Assembly: GCA_009760855.2 (NCBI GenBank)
Contig: WPIO01000048.1
Span: forward strand, 1,687,001 to 1,751,000
DNA length: 64,000 bases
Origin: Cristatella mucedo
Lineage: Eukaryota > Bryozoa > Phylactolaemata > Cristatellidae
Direction: 5' to 3'
Shown in pieces: positions 22,321-54,776 of this stretch (positions are counted from its first letter, which is position 1; every line of letters begins with the position of its first letter). Both the position numbers and the translations under genes were made by a program. The notes under the pieces are model-generated. The model saw only the letters and a program-made list of their open reading frames with translations. It was not told the DNA's origin and ran no database searches.

Positions 22321-23110
22321 GCATGCTCAATGACAACAAGCATAACAGGGTTACAGCTGATATCCACAAGGTCAGCATGCAAATATGGTTAGTGGCAGCA
22401 TGCACAGTGTCAGCATGCACGAGTACATAAAAGACGAATCGCTTTGGCTACCGAATGCGTACCGAAAGCCGCTTAGACTGTTAGTGGGCTACACAAAACT
22501 CTCCTGCGTAACACCCGCATAGTCTTTTGCTTTGTCGAGTTACAGTTGAGATAAATTACATTACACATTAACCTACTAAATGCTGTGCTAATAATAGATG
22601 TGATTTTAGCTTTTTTAAATGTCATGTCAGGGGCTGTGAGCTTTCGAGCTAAAGACACTGTCTCCAAAGGGTTTTAGGTTCGTATGAGGTGTAGCTAAAT
22701 GATTTGATTCAGAAAAGCCTGGTGGTATGAGGTTTAGCCTTGTGGGGAGTAGATCTGGTAGGTAGCCTAGAGCCAAAGAATGGACCTAAGTGAGTGGCAG
22801 AATTTTGATGTCGATGCGCTGCTTGACTGAAAGCCAGTGCAGGTCGGCGAGAAGTGGTGTTATGTAGCAACTGCGAAACTCACAACAGACAAGCCAAGCT
22901 ACAGATCTATGCACAAACTGTAAGCACCTGAGTGCACAGACCAGTAGGCCACTAAGCAGTGAGTTACAGAAGTGGAGACGGGATATCACAAATGCACTGA
23001 GCAATTTGGATGTGGTATCTCTGTCTAAGCAAGCCCACATTTGAGCAACTTTTATGTTCCTGAAAGTTGACCGTGGAGCTGATGTGGTTGTCTAATGAAA
23101 TATTCGGAAG
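22320..23110 (-). mobile_element. Second, older LINE copy in the same orientation
   Basis: UTR-like sequence at 22320-22445 (AGCATGCAAATATGGTTAGTGGCAGCATGC, imperfect). About 110 bases of unrelated sequence follow, then the ORF2 C-terminal part, with SRLHFCNSLLSGLLVCALRC and HITPLLADLHWLSVKQRID-type text in the frame at 22786-23040. More diverged than its neighbour at 21374-22320 and partly overwritten. Confidence 0.75.
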
Positions 23111-24930
23111 ACTACTTCGAGCGGACTGGAAACTGTTTGAAGTTGTAGGATGATTGATCTAGGCGTGTGAAAGAAGGATTCAATAGGGGTTTTGTCATTA
23201 ATAGTCGGGCAGTCAACCAATTTTAGCCGGGTCTCAGTCAACGTGCGAAACGGTCGCTTGTTAACTGGGGTTTATTGCACATTGAGCAGGGATTTCAAAG
23301 ACAAGCATTAAGTTGGGCCACTGGGGATATAGCCGGCCTATTGATCACTTAGTTGAAGAGATTGACAGCGACGCTTGAGGGAGAACATGCTGAGCGGTTC
23401 GAGACAATGCATGGATTCCCAAACAAGTGTGGCCTCCGGCCTCAGACTTCTCGCTTAAAATTCTGTGCTTTTTTGCTCATGTACAATTCACATACCTTAG
23501 CAACAGTAATTGGACATAGGAATGCATTTGAACGACTATAACCAAACGATAGTAGTTACGCACGATTATAACTAATACGCAGGTTACTAGCAACCGCCGA
23601 ATCTTTGACGGCTGCCGGCGTAGGGGAGGGTGACACAGTCTCACAATCAAGCATTTAGATGTCCATATGCACGTGATTTCAACGATCAAATAACAAACAG
23701 AAGCTTTTAAAAACGTCAGCTGTATCGGTTGCCACATGTCATGCTCCAAGAATTTCGAATGAGAATTGTGCAACGGGCTAGAAACGCTATTAGCGCTTGG
23801 TGTCGGTAGGCAAGAAAGTGTAGACAATTATTAGAGATTACTTGAAGATGCTGCATTTAAACACTAATCACTTGACATCGAAACCGAAGCCTTGGACGAA
23901 CCCCCAAGCCCTAAATTGATGTGTGTTAAGTCATTGAGAGGGTGCTTGGAATGCTAGCCCGAATGAATAAGGCTCGGATAAACCCACTGAAGATCACAAT
24001 CAAAGTTGTAGATGAATGATTCTTAAGCTTTACCAGCTATAATCTGGACTATCTGGTATTAAAGTCAGTAGATCTTTGAAGCCCTTCGGACACTGTGAAG
24101 TCAGTAGTCATTATTGATTTACTAGCGGAGGTACACTATTTTTAAGGATATCCGGTGAGTACGATTATGTCTAGTTAGCTTCAACCAAGAAGCCTGCCCC
24201 TACTCGAGGCAAATCTTGCTAGCAGACCCGTATACCCACTCTGCGTAGTATTCTTCTATGTTCTCAGCGACGCTAGCAACTAATCGACATTTCCCTTTCT
24301 AATTCCGTAGAGCAATCCAACAAAAACATTTAGCCATCGCTCTGAGATTTATAGATTGAAAGGACTGCAGCCTGCCTCCTGTGCCGGAGACAGCCACGCG
24401 AAATTAATCCTTTAGCCCGTAATGACCACCTTGGCTACAGAGGAAGCTTCAACTGCGTATAACCCTACTTTAATACTCTTGGCATTGTCATTAGCAAAAC
24501 ATTTCCACTTTAAAGGTTTTCAAACAGATCGGCAAACTAGTTTATTGCTGCAGCTTTTTCCTTCAAATAGATCGGCTTCATTTTTTTGCTTCAACTACAG
24601 TAAGAATATATGCAGATCCAAAGTCTTATAAAAATTTGATAGCATAACGTGAAAAATGTCTTTCCGCATCAGGAATTGAACTTGTAAACTTAAAATCGAA
24701 AAACAATGCTCCGGCATAATTATCGCCCACTGATATGGCTTGATTGGTGGATCGCAGCCAGATACCGAAACCACCCTCTGGAGCCTGAGCAAATCGGCAT
24801 GAAAAATGTCGATCTAAAATTTGGGACCAACAATGTTGCAAAAAGTTCATACACTTTTGGTGAAATTTTTTTCAGTGTTCATTCCCACCAACGATGACAA
24901 AAGATTTAAAAGGAAAGCTAACAAGTTTTT
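23111..24930. other. No gene recognised
   Basis: AT-leaning DNA with frames up to 116 codons on the minus strand (23477-23827), none with recognisable motifs. Confidence 0.35.
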
Positions 24931-25205
24931 TTGATTCAACAGCCTCTTTTTTTACAAGAGAAGTAGAGACTATCATAAAAAATACAACTTCATTTAACAG
25001 CATCTTTTGTATAGCGACAGAAAAGCCTTTATGGCTATCATCACCACTTGCAGCAGCGATAAAGGATCACCCACCGCAGGATTCCAGCCCACGACTTCGA
25101 ACCCGATGCCGTGAAAAGCAACCGCTCTACTTAGTGTGACTATCACCCAGCTTGCTGCAAGCAAAAAAGGATCGCATGATGGATAACTCAAACCCACGAC
25201 CTAGC
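24931..25205 (-). mobile_element. Cluster of family-A SINE pieces
   Basis: Three pieces lie side by side. A 3' end is at 24931-24960 (TTGATTCAACAGCCTC). A near-complete copy is at 24992-25146, with the B-box complement ATTCCAGCCCACGAC. A second head is at about 25152-25205 (AACTCAAACCCACGACC). All are in the same orientation. Confidence 0.65.
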
Positions 25206-25415
25206 AGTGAAATGCCAAGTGATGGATTAAAACTTGGCGAAGCGCATCCGATACCTGTCAAAAGGTGACGCGTAAATTGAGATGCGTTATTTCGAGAGTG
25301 ATTTTAGAATGCGATAGAGCACTGCCTTGCCGAATCAGCCATTATTTGCCCTAAGCGGATTAAATATGTGGATCCCAAGCGATGTCGACGACCCAATTAC
25401 CTGCAAAGTCGGTCC

Positions 25416-25523
<108 letters not shown>

Positions 25524-25614
25524 TCTCACCGCTCTCCTCTGATGCTTATGCAGAGAAAGCAGCCAAAATTAATTGGATTTGTAGTCAAGTCTCCGCGCCT
25601 GTGCCGTGTGCTAT

Positions 25615-26038
25615 TGTAATAATAATAACAATAATAATAATCATGCTCTTGATAAAGCGCCCTCGGAGAACCAAATCTCTCTCTAGGCACTTTACATTTG
25701 CTGGAAAGGGAAATGCAATTGAATCGTGAGTAATATCATGCTTGATAAACAAACAAAATGAATAGCATGGTTAGAGATGACATGCACAGGGTCAGCATGC
25801 AAATGTGGTTAGTGGCAGCATGCACAGTGTCAACACGCATAAGCACATGAAGGACGAATCACAGGGACCCACTAAATGCTGTCCTAAATAGGTGTGCTTT
25901 TAAGTTCTTTTTATAATTTGGTCAGGGGCTGTTCTGACGCAAGTCGGGAGGGAGTTCCAGGCTTTGGGAGCATAAGAACTTAATGCAGGGTCTCCAAAGG
26001 ATTCGAGGTTTGTACGAGGTATTTGTAAACTGTTGGAC
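25615..26038 (-). mobile_element. LINE 3' end, minus strand
   Basis: (ATT)n complement at 25615-25643, tail hairpin, 3' UTR with the AGGACGAATCACAGGGACCCACTAAATGC block, and the ORF2 end up to GTTTGTACGAGG. It stops at 26036, a 5' truncation. Very similar to the copy at 21374. Confidence 0.88.
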
Positions 26039-26074
26039 TAGTCAGGTTACTGCGACTAATCAAGTTCTTTACAG

Positions 26075-26150
26075 CCTACAGAAAGTACACAGAAAGAGAT
26101 TTAAGTTCTCTGAGGGTGATACAATTATATAACTATTATTATTTACTAGC
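26075..26150 (+). mobile_element. Isolated LINE tail fragment
   Basis: ACACAGAAAGAGATTTAAGTTCTCTGAGGGTGATACAATTATATAACTATTATTATT matches the last part of the tail only. Confidence 0.55.
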
Positions 26151-26449
26151 CTAAACTAGTCCACTCACTATGCGATTATTAGCCATACCGTATTCTTCAC
26201 TAATTCCTTCGCGTATAGTTTATAAGGCTATGGACAATGACCACTCGGCTGTTAATAGAGTAATTAACAAATATCAGGACAGCAACAGGGCTGGCGATTG
26301 CTGTGGGAAATTAGCCCTACTAGCTAATGCACTAAGCCTTGGTCAAGACTATGGATATCATTCTACGTAGGTTCCTCTTGTATGGTCACTTGGACTAGAT
26401 TGAATTGGCATCTTAGGATTATTATTGATCGCATAAGTCCAGCTTAGCT

Positions 26450-28345
26450 AAGGCTAAGACCACATTTCTAGAGAGCTAATAGAATCACTGATCAACAAAC
26501 CAAAAGTGCCAGTTTCCGTTGTCGACCTTCTTGTTAGCTGCTCCCAAGTTAGCATACTACCCAATGATCCTAATGGTGACTTAAATGCTTTTCCCAAGTT
26601 CTTCGTAGGAAAGATTTGAAGCATTTGGGACTCGTATTTCTCCAGTACCGTGCGTGTCGGCTACTCATCACCCTGCTCTTTCTCTCACCTAACTCACGCT
26701 GGTCTCAATTGAACTTGTTTCCGAGGCTAAAAAAACCCGCTCGTCCTCCTGGCTCTGCCCAATGATGCTCCTTATGAGTGCTCAGACCTATTGCTGACCA
26801 CCTTAATAAATATTTTAGATATTCCCCGGTGACCGGTGAAGTCCTGTGGTTTCTTAAAACAGGGGTTGTCCCGCCACTTGTTAAAAGCCTTTCGCAGATC
26901 ATTAGAATTACGAAACTTTCGTCCGTGCTCCCTACTGCCACACTTCTTACAAAACTCTTGGACGAGTGGTGGGCCTGCAGCTTAACGATGGTATCAGTTC
27001 GTGAGACTTTGCTAGAAAATAACAGTTGGGATTTAGAGCTAACTCTTCCATAGAAACTGGTCCGCTGTGGGTCTACAATGACTTTCTGGACAATGCTAAT
27101 CAGGGTAGGGCCTCTCTGCTAGTACTTCTGGATCTGTCTCCAGCATTTGACAAGTATTTAACAACCAGATCCGTCTGGAACATCCTTCTACTCGCTTAGG
27201 TATCGCTGGTAGGGGTTCAAACTTGTTTACTTCCTTCGTCTAGTGAGACATGCTGTAATGTACATGTAAATGGCCGTATGTCGTCCGGAAAGCCCTAGAA
27301 GTACGGGGCATCTCAGGTTTCAGTCCTCGGGCCCCTTTCCTTTTACTTTCCAGAATGTCACACAGACATATGAGATCGTCATGCACAATCTTGGCTTTCA
27401 TTTCTGTACCGACTACGCCCAGCTCCAACTATCCTTCGACCCCTTCTAAGCCTTGCTCAGTAATCGAATTAATTTCCGAGGATCTGGTAGCGACTGCATT
27501 CGCACTTGGATGGCTTTAAACCCAATTGAAATTTGAAGATGATAAGGCGAACCTAATAGTAACGGGCGAGCCTAAAGTCACGCTAAAGTTGCAATATGTC
27601 ATCTTCAAGATTAGTTTAGCTTGTACCACTCCAGTGGCTTATTCATTCAATTTGGGCGTACTTTTCCAAAACGACTGGTTATTGAATGAGTGCATTGCAT
27701 CTACGGTCGTCGGACTACGTTCAGCTAAGGGCCTGCTTAAGAAGTGGTGCAGCAGACAAACCAGCTCATGCATTTGTCAAGAGTCTCTCTCTCTCTCTTG
27801 CTTACAGGTCTTCAGTCTCACGCACAAGCCTAACTAACCGACATCTTTGCTCCTCACGTGTGCTCTCGCATCAGCTGCTTCTTGGCTCTCAATTGCCTCT
27901 ATGTACTTCCCGCTAGATTTTAATCTTTCGGTGATCGAGCGTTCAGTTCTTATGAACTGAAAATCCGGAACTTGCTCCGTGCTTCGGCTACTGACAGCAT
28001 CGACTTTGTTTCATTTAAGTCACAGCTAATGAGGCACCTGTCCCGCTCAGCTTTTTCTACCCCATTGAACTTATTTTATTCCTACATGCCTCGCGTGCAC
28101 CTGTGCATGATTCAGTGGCTGTTAATAAGCCAGAGGCACTACTAAGCGGTGACCCTCAGCAACTTTATAGGATTTAGCTTGCTGGCCTACGCATGATGCT
28201 TGTTTTTGCATGTTATTTAACCATAGTACAACCGTACATGGTTTTAACCAGATTATTGATTCGCTTGAGCGAATTGTAAAGCACCTGGATCGAGTTTTAA
28301 TTCACTTAGGGCGCAAGCCAAAATTTTACAGCGTAATACTGTTAC
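26450..28345 (+). mobile_element. Long, decayed L2-group LINE (reverse transcriptase region)
   Basis: Broken frames follow ORF2 order. A pre-RT linker reads LNAFPKFFVGKI near 26580-26620. Reverse transcriptase start wording follows with LKTGVVPPLVKS (26854-26889) and LPTATLLTKLLDEWW. Then come SLLVLLDLSPAFDK (about 27113-27154, catalytic motif A region), FHFCTDYAQLQ where YADD is expected, and NLGVLFQNDWLLNE (27645-27690). A C-terminal part continues to about 28060 and a diverged tail TTGTAAAGCACCTGGATCGAG runs to about 28310. The sequence is a subfamily distinct from the abundant copies but close to the fragment at 33165. Dead. Confidence 0.75.
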
Positions 28346-28475
28346 TATTGACCTATCTACAATTATGCAAAATATCTATAATAAACTTTTTCTTGAGGGA
28401 CGCAACCTGCTCCTTTCTCTGTTTATAATAATCCTGACTATTGTGTTTTTAGAGTAATGAGACAATAGCTTACAA

Positions 28476-28915
28476 TGTAATGTAAATGCTTCTCCGTCTG
28501 TTACTCTTCAAAGACTATGTGGATGTTACGCTCGAGAGTTTTATATAGCTAGCGAACTCACAGCTAGAGCAGCTTTCGGTACCCAACATACTTCATCTCA
28601 AGAAACAAAGAAAAAGTGAGAAACATAGCCTAGTCAGGAGAGCAGAGTTAGTGAGTAGACGGAAGTAGGAGCTCAGGACGGCTGGAAATGATGTGCCATA
28701 GTCGGCAGCAGGAGAGCAGTCGTCGTTGCGTAAGAATAGTGAGTTTCACAGTCTGACTTCCAGAGCAAAAGCTTCTGTCGACAACGGTCTTTAAGCAGGT
28801 GAATGGAACGGCTAATTTATTGTCCACACAGAACCTGAGGGCTTGAGAAGGCTGAAACTGGTGCATCAGTTCAGATCGGTGGAATCAATGGTTGTTCAGA
28901 AAGCCTTTCAACCTA
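28476..28915 (-). mobile_element. LINE family 2, 3' end
   Basis: On the minus strand it reads FQPSQALRFCVDNKLAVPFTCLKTV, imperfectly shared with the copy at 42113-43190. It is followed by an end GAGTAACAGACGG and then ACATT-type repeats (complement TACAATGTAATGTAAATG at 28470-28488). This family lacks the AAAGCGCC hairpin tail and the ATT run of the abundant family. Confidence 0.75.
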
Positions 28916-30060
28916 AACCAGCCAGAAATTGACATAATTTGATATGCACAAATTTCTTCAGAAATCCAAACAAAGTGGAATGATATTGGCACACAATTTT
29001 GGTTACAAACTGTGGGCTTACCTTCAGTGGCCCAATGAATTAAAAATACAAGATGGTAGCTGTTTCGAATAAAACTATATAACTACAGAATGTTCTAGCA
29101 GGGTTCAAGACCATAAGGAGATATTCTTATTAATAGCTTCCTGGTGACTCAGCAATACCCCTCTAACAAGTCATTGAATATTTAGTTTCGAATAATCTTT
29201 GCCGGCCAGAGGTTAGCACTATAAATGATCAGATCCGGCTTCAACAGCTTTAATGTACAAGCCACAGTAAGAAGTTCATTTAGCCGAGAGCATTAACAGG
29301 CTTGGTATTTTTTTAAATCCAAAGAGATCTTACCCTCCCCCAATCATTTTTTGGGGTCATGTCTGTACTGCTGACTCACACAAAAACTGATAAAGCCATT
29401 AGCAGCATCAGCTGGTAGGCTGTCTGCAGGATGGTAGCACAACCCTGCAATGGTTTTGCAAAGTATGCCACGCAGTGACTAAATACGATCTCAGGTTTAA
29501 TAAGCCATACAGGTAACATGCCAAGCAGGACCAACACAACGTGGTGGTCGAGATGTCAGCACGAGAAACTTGCTAATTTATGCTGCCTGTTTAAGCTGCC
29601 ATTGACAGCTTTTGAGGTTAGCCAAAACATCAATAATGTAAATAAAGTCATTCAACTTGTCTCTGACCTTTGCTGCAGTGCAAACAAATAACACGGCTGC
29701 TGAACCCAAAATCTCTTTATACTGTCATACCAAATCATATATGACAGTTGCAGCTAGGCACACAAGTAGTGATTGCAACATCGATTCGATTTGTAGAAGA
29801 TGCTGGCAGAACACCTTGAGCATTTCTCTCGAGCACAGCAGAGCCAGAAAACGCACTAGCACTACTCCCGTCTGTACATCGGGGGGGGGGGGCTGGGCCT
29901 AAATTATGGAGCCAGAACAAAGCAATGACGGCAAGCCCCTACCTTGTGCAACCGCATGAATGTCAATGAAGTCCACAAGGTGAACCAAAAAGTCTTTTTA
30001 TCAGCTACAGCGGCAGAACTGTGCAGTTGTGCACACTGGCCGGCCGCTCAGTTAAATGCA
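28916..30060. other. Intergenic, downstream of GNL1
   Basis: No gene motif seen. A 12-G run sits at 29881-29892. No clear AATAAA was found on the minus strand just after the GNL1 stop, so its 3' end is undefined. Confidence 0.4.
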
Positions 30061-30067
30061 TGATTAA

Positions 30068-31885
30068 TCAATCGTTGTCGGCTCCCCCCAGCAAGTCATA
30101 CATGTTGCTGGACCGAGCCACGCGCTCCTCATCCAAGTCTTCCTCCGTGCTGGCGCCGCTCTCGTCTTGGGCTGCTGCTGTGGCTTGGGCGACGCCACTG
30201 GCGCTGGACTCGTCGCTGTCCTCACCGTTGCGCTTGCCACCGGCTGCTGTGGCCACAATGCGCCGATGCTCGTCCTGCTGGGCGCCGATCTCTCGAGCTC
30301 GCTCGCTCGTCGCCCACTCATCGGCGGCAGCACTGTAGCCTAGAGGCTTGAGGAACAGCACCAGCTTACCCTGCAGTGCCATCTGCAGGATGTTGTTGGC
30401 ACTCCGGTACGTGTCAGTCCGACCAGTCTTTGCCGTCATGAAGCCTCTCTTTTCAGCCCACGAGTCACAGATCCCAAATGCACTCCACTGCTTTCCACGA
30501 TCCCCTGCCACGTCAATGCCAAGAAGTCGAGGCAAGGGTATGCGCTCTGCCATGTACTGGATGGATGAATATGGCTCGCGAAGCTGCGCAATCGGGAAGA
30601 GTCCGGACAGCACCTGCAGCTGCTTGGGTACGCAAGACGGAAAGACGAGACCCGGACAGTCGCACAGCCTTACCGTCTCAGTGAGAAAAATAGTCTGGAA
30701 GTGCTTCGTGTGGCCAGGCGTTCTGGACACACTCACCACCTTCTTTCCCATGAGACCGTTTATTACTGACGACTTGCCCACGTTTGGGTAGCCGATGCAG
30801 CCGATAGTGACTACGCCATCCTTGTACCGGCCGTGGTCGGCGTAGGCAAGGTCAAGCTTCTCTGTGATCTCGCTGTCAATTTGTACTCCGTCGTCGTCGC
30901 TGTCGTCATCGTCCCACGCTGCGTCGACTCGCATGTCTTCCTCTATTTTCGACCTCCAACTGGACAGGTCGAGACCGGCAGGCCGTACAACGTCCTGCAC
31001 AGTTCGCCACAGCTCTAGCGGTCCGACGGCCGGTGCGCGGCGCACTCTCCTCTGTTTCATTGTCACCTTGCCCGTGTGAGGATTTAGCACAGACACCTGC
31101 TCCTCCAGCTTCCGTGGATAAGAGGTAAAGTTAACGACTCGAGCTCCCGGAAACCGCGACTGCAGGAAAGCCTCCCAGGCGGCGACCACGGGCGCCGGAA
31201 CGATGTCGATCTTGTTCAAAACGATGATAACCTCTTTCTTAAGATCTTTGATTAAGTAGTCGCAGACGAAGCGCGGTATGTGAAGGGATGCGAACCTCAC
31301 ATCGGCAATGAGCAGCAGTATGTCCGACATTTCCAGCACCCTCCACAGCTGCCTCCAAGTCTCCAGGTTCATTTCGAAATAGCTCAAGCCTTCGGGATGA
31401 GCGGCGAACATGCCGTCCAAATAGCGCTGGAAGTATTTCTGCTCGTTGCGCTCCAGCTCCTCTAGTGACAGCGAGTAGCGCCACTCGGGCCGCTTGGGGA
31501 ACTCCCACGTGACGCCGTCGGGGTAGAACACGCTGGGATCCATTTCCACCGCCGAGTCGGGTACTGGCTCGTAAGGCTGCATTGAGCGCAGCTTACGCTT
31601 GTCCAGCTCGTCTCTGCTCTCTGCCATAAAGAGAAGCCGGTACCTATTGGCGTCAAGCTTATCCTTCTGGCTCCGGGCAGACGTGCCGGGCTCCTCCGAG
31701 CCACCGCCGGCTCGCCCAGATTGTTCCTCTTCTGCCGCGGGTCCACGAGGCCGCGCACGTCGATGGCGAGTGCAAGACTCCACATCGTCTGAGGCATCCT
31801 GAGCCTTCCTCTCCCTCTTCACTTTCAGCTGTTCTTTCTTTTGCTTGGCGCTGAAAGGACGAGCTCGCGATGGCGGAGGCGGCAT
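30068..31885 (-). CDS. GNL1: Guanine nucleotide-binding protein-like 1 (circularly permuted GTPase)
   Basis: An uninterrupted 605-codon frame, close to the length I recall for vertebrate GNL1. GNL1 belongs to the YlqF/YawG family of circularly permuted GTPases, in which G4 precedes G1. Here NKID (G4) is at residues 224-227, GYPNVGKSS (G1/P-loop) at 365-373, SRTPGHT (G2 region) at 387-393 and DCPG (G3) at 409-412. The N-terminus has the family's basic FSAKQKKEQLKVKRERK segment, and residues 174-197 keep LETWRQLWRVLEMSDILLLI. An acidic run (324-332) and a Ser/Glu-rich C-terminus fit the family. Relatives act in ribosome biogenesis and nucleolar transit; the exact role of GNL1 is not settled. 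The ATG chosen begins the conserved basic N-terminus. The absence of introns contrasts with neighbouring PSMD14. It is divergent from PSMD14, with about 2.2 kb between start codons. Confidence 0.95.
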   Translation of the reverse strand: MPPPPSRARPFSAKQKKEQLKVKRERKAQDASDDVESCTRHRRARPRGPAAEEEQSGRAGGGSEEPGTSARSQKDKLDANRYRLLFMAESRDELDKRKLRSMQPYEPVPDSAVEMDPSVFYPDGVTWEFPKRPEWRYSLSLEELERNEQKYFQRYLDGMFAAHPEGLSYFEMNLETWRQLWRVLEMSDILLLIADVRFASLHIPRFVCDYLIKDLKKEVIIVLNKIDIVPAPVVAAWEAFLQSRFPGARVVNFTSYPRKLEEQVSVLNPHTGKVTMKQRRVRRAPAVGPLELWRTVQDVVRPAGLDLSSWRSKIEEDMRVDAAWDDDDSDDDGVQIDSEITEKLDLAYADHGRYKDGVVTIGCIGYPNVGKSSVINGLMGKKVVSVSRTPGHTKHFQTIFLTETVRLCDCPGLVFPSCVPKQLQVLSGLFPIAQLREPYSSIQYMAERIPLPRLLGIDVAGDRGKQWSAFGICDSWAEKRGFMTAKTGRTDTYRSANNILQMALQGKLVLFLKPLGYSAAADEWATSERAREIGAQQDEHRRIVATAAGGKRNGEDSDESSASGVAQATAAAQDESGASTEEDLDEERVARSSNMYDLLGGADND

Positions 31886-32535
31886 CGCTTTTTTATTTTG
31901 CGCAGTTGCCGCAGTGAGACGGAAGTCATCGGCCTCAGCACGTGCGCCGGCAGTAGGACTTCACAATGCATAGCACAAATTTTACACATAATCAATGATC
32001 TTGAAACATTTCAAGGCAAGTGATTTAAATTTTTGTATATTTTATTATTCAACATTCCATTTTTTGACGGCTAAGCATTTACCAGAATTTCGTGACAGCA
32101 CACTATTGATTCTCGTTTCCGCTCTTCCGTGTGAGGAGACGCCGCACGCATTTTTGGAGTAAACGTAAGTTAGCGTTAAGTTCTCAGAAGCACTTCGCGC
32201 GAATTCATAAGCGGCTTAATGTAAAAATTTGATCTTGTTAATATTACGTGTACACGGTGCGTAGGAATAGGCATACCGGTTCGATTATAATGAGACTGAC
32301 TGCCTTCAGTAAAGCACGTCAAAACCCGTAATGCTCGGTAATTGTTCGTAGATGTGCTGTATAGTGTGTGCCTGTAATGTGAAGGTTCTTGAATGCCTTA
32401 CGTATTCAAGTATGCTTCTGGTCACCCATGAATATCTTTTCTGGGAGCATCCGCCTGCCGTTTTCACTCGCAAATCTGGCGGCTAGCGCCCTTTAAAAGT
32501 ATGTTTTATTAATTTGCTTTTATCTCTAGCCTTTA
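31886..32535. promoter_or_regulatory. Probable GNL1 upstream region
   Basis: Sequence immediately 5' of the GNL1 start, on the side shared with PSMD14. It is moderately GC-rich near the start codon and then AT-rich. I see no unambiguous TATA box or other element, so only position supports a promoter call. Confidence 0.35.
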
Positions 32536-32537
32536 AA

Positions 32538-33100
32538 TGAGATAATGGAGATTCGTACGAGTTAAACAGTCAGATTCAGAAAAGCGGGTGGTATTTAGCC
32601 TTGTGGGGGAGTAGATCTGATAGATAAGCTGGAGCCCAAAAAGGAAGGGACTTATAAGTGGGTGACAAAACCGTGAAGTCGATGCGTTGCTTGACTGGGA
32701 GCCAGTGCAGTTCGGCGAGAAGTGGTGTGATTTGGGAACTGTGGTGCTTGCGACAGACAAGCCTGGCTGAGAGTTCTGCACCAGCTGTAAATGCCTGATT
32801 GCAGTCTCGTAGACCACCAAGCAGTGAGTTAACAGACAAGTCAAGACGGGATGTTACAATTGCATTAACCAATTTAGATGCGGTATCCCTGTCTAAGCAA
32901 GCCGAATTTTAGTAATGTTATGTAGCTGAAAGTAGGTAGACTTGACTGTGGAGCTGATGTCACTTTGGAGCAGGACACCTAGATTTCGTGCAGATTCATC
33001 TGGAGATATGCTGGCAGAGCCGATTGTGCGTTAATCTGTCCAGTTTCTGAATTACACTTGGTGTGCCCATAATCAGTAAGTTAGTTTTATCATTAATTTA
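32538..33100 (-). mobile_element. LINE fragment between GNL1 and PSMD14
   Basis: On the minus strand the frame at 32872-32576 reads SRLDLSVNSLLGGL, RLVCRKHHSSQITPLLAELH and LPVKQRIDFTVLSPTYKS: the ORF2 C-terminal domain of the abundant L2/CR1-type family. Its upstream part reaches GTGCCCATAATCAGTAAG near 33065-33085. No tail remains. Confidence 0.8.
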
Positions 33101-33164
33101 CGAAAATTGTCCGTCATCCGTGTGCCAATGTCATCAATACATGCACTATATCCTACATATCACT

Positions 33165-33690
33165 TTACTCGCTTGGTCTAGCCTACCTATTCCATCTCCT
33201 TGCTCCTCAAGTTTCGTCTCACTCCAGCTGCTCCTTGGCTTCTAATTATCTAGCCATTCTATGCACTACGTTGAAATCTTTTGGTAATCGAGCCCTCAGT
33301 TTGAATGCACCGAGAATCTGACTTGCTTCCGGCTCCTGTCGCCCCCAGGCAATGACTTAGCATCATTTAGGCTTCGGCTGTTTCTCACTTTTGTTAGGCA
33401 ATAGTTTAGTTCTTTTTTTGTCCCTCTGTACTTTTCGTGCTTGCCTGTCCATGATACTGTGCATGTTAATAGCCTGGGATCCTACGAACCGGTGGCCCAA
33501 GTGTCTTCTTGTGTACTATTGCATGCTAGCCTAAGCTATTTGTTTGTATGCTTTTGCATGCTTATCGAAGTACGATGCGAAGCATGTCAATTGTTCTTGG
33601 TAACTGCTTGTCTTGCAGCAAGTTGTAAAGCACCTGTATAGAGATCCAGTTCTCTTAGGCTACTATGCAAACGACATATTAATATTGCTA
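33165..33690 (+). mobile_element. LINE fragment of the subfamily at 26450
   Basis: Shares TTGCTCCTCAAGTTTCGTCTCACTCCAGCTGCTCCTTGGCTT, imperfectly, with 27847-27890. It ends with a diverged tail, CAAGTTGTAAAGCACCTGTATAGAGATCCAGTTCTCTTAGG (about 33620-33660). Confidence 0.7.
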
Positions 33691-34049
33691 TTAGTATGAC
33701 CAGATGCTTACACCCTAAAAGGATTTTGCTGGGTTTGAGCACATGCTTTTATCTTGGTCACCAACTGAAGGCCACCAGTAAATTTCTAGTTTGTTTTTGA
33801 TTGAAAACATTATATCCATTCTATCCGATTGCATCAGAGAATTGTGGGAGAAGTGCCCACCTTCGGAATCCGTGGTTTTGGGATTATTGGTGTAATCTTA
33901 GATTATAGAGTCTTTGAGTGCATTAGTTAACTGTTTGGGCAAGAGCAGCATGTCTATTCCCTTTTGTGTGTTGAGATATTGCCGAGATGACTATTCATGG
34001 GATGAAAATGCTTCTGTTGCCTAATTTCCTAGGTGTGTAGGTGCCTAAC

Positions 34050-54523
<20,474 letters not shown>

Positions 54524-54770
54524 CTTGATAAGCAACTCTCACATTAAGACCGATTTAAAGACGACTTTTCAAACTGCCAGGCTGGTGACCACTGAATGGT
54601 GCGACTCGTGACGTTGTAAGCAGGTAATGCACTAAGCCTGCCAATGAACAATTAGGCTGTCACTGTGCAAGCAGTCCAAAGGTATGCTTTATCCGAGGTA
54701 CTGCTTTAAAAGTGGTTGTTTAAGCCTGTGGCTTGACGTTATACTGTCCAAGCTCAGTTGTGCTGTACTA

Positions 54771-54776
54771 AATAAA
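54771..54776 (+). terminator. Candidate PSMD14 polyadenylation signal
   Basis: AATAAA, 248 bases after the PSMD14 stop codon, is the first canonical hexamer I see downstream. Position is the only support. Confidence 0.45.
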
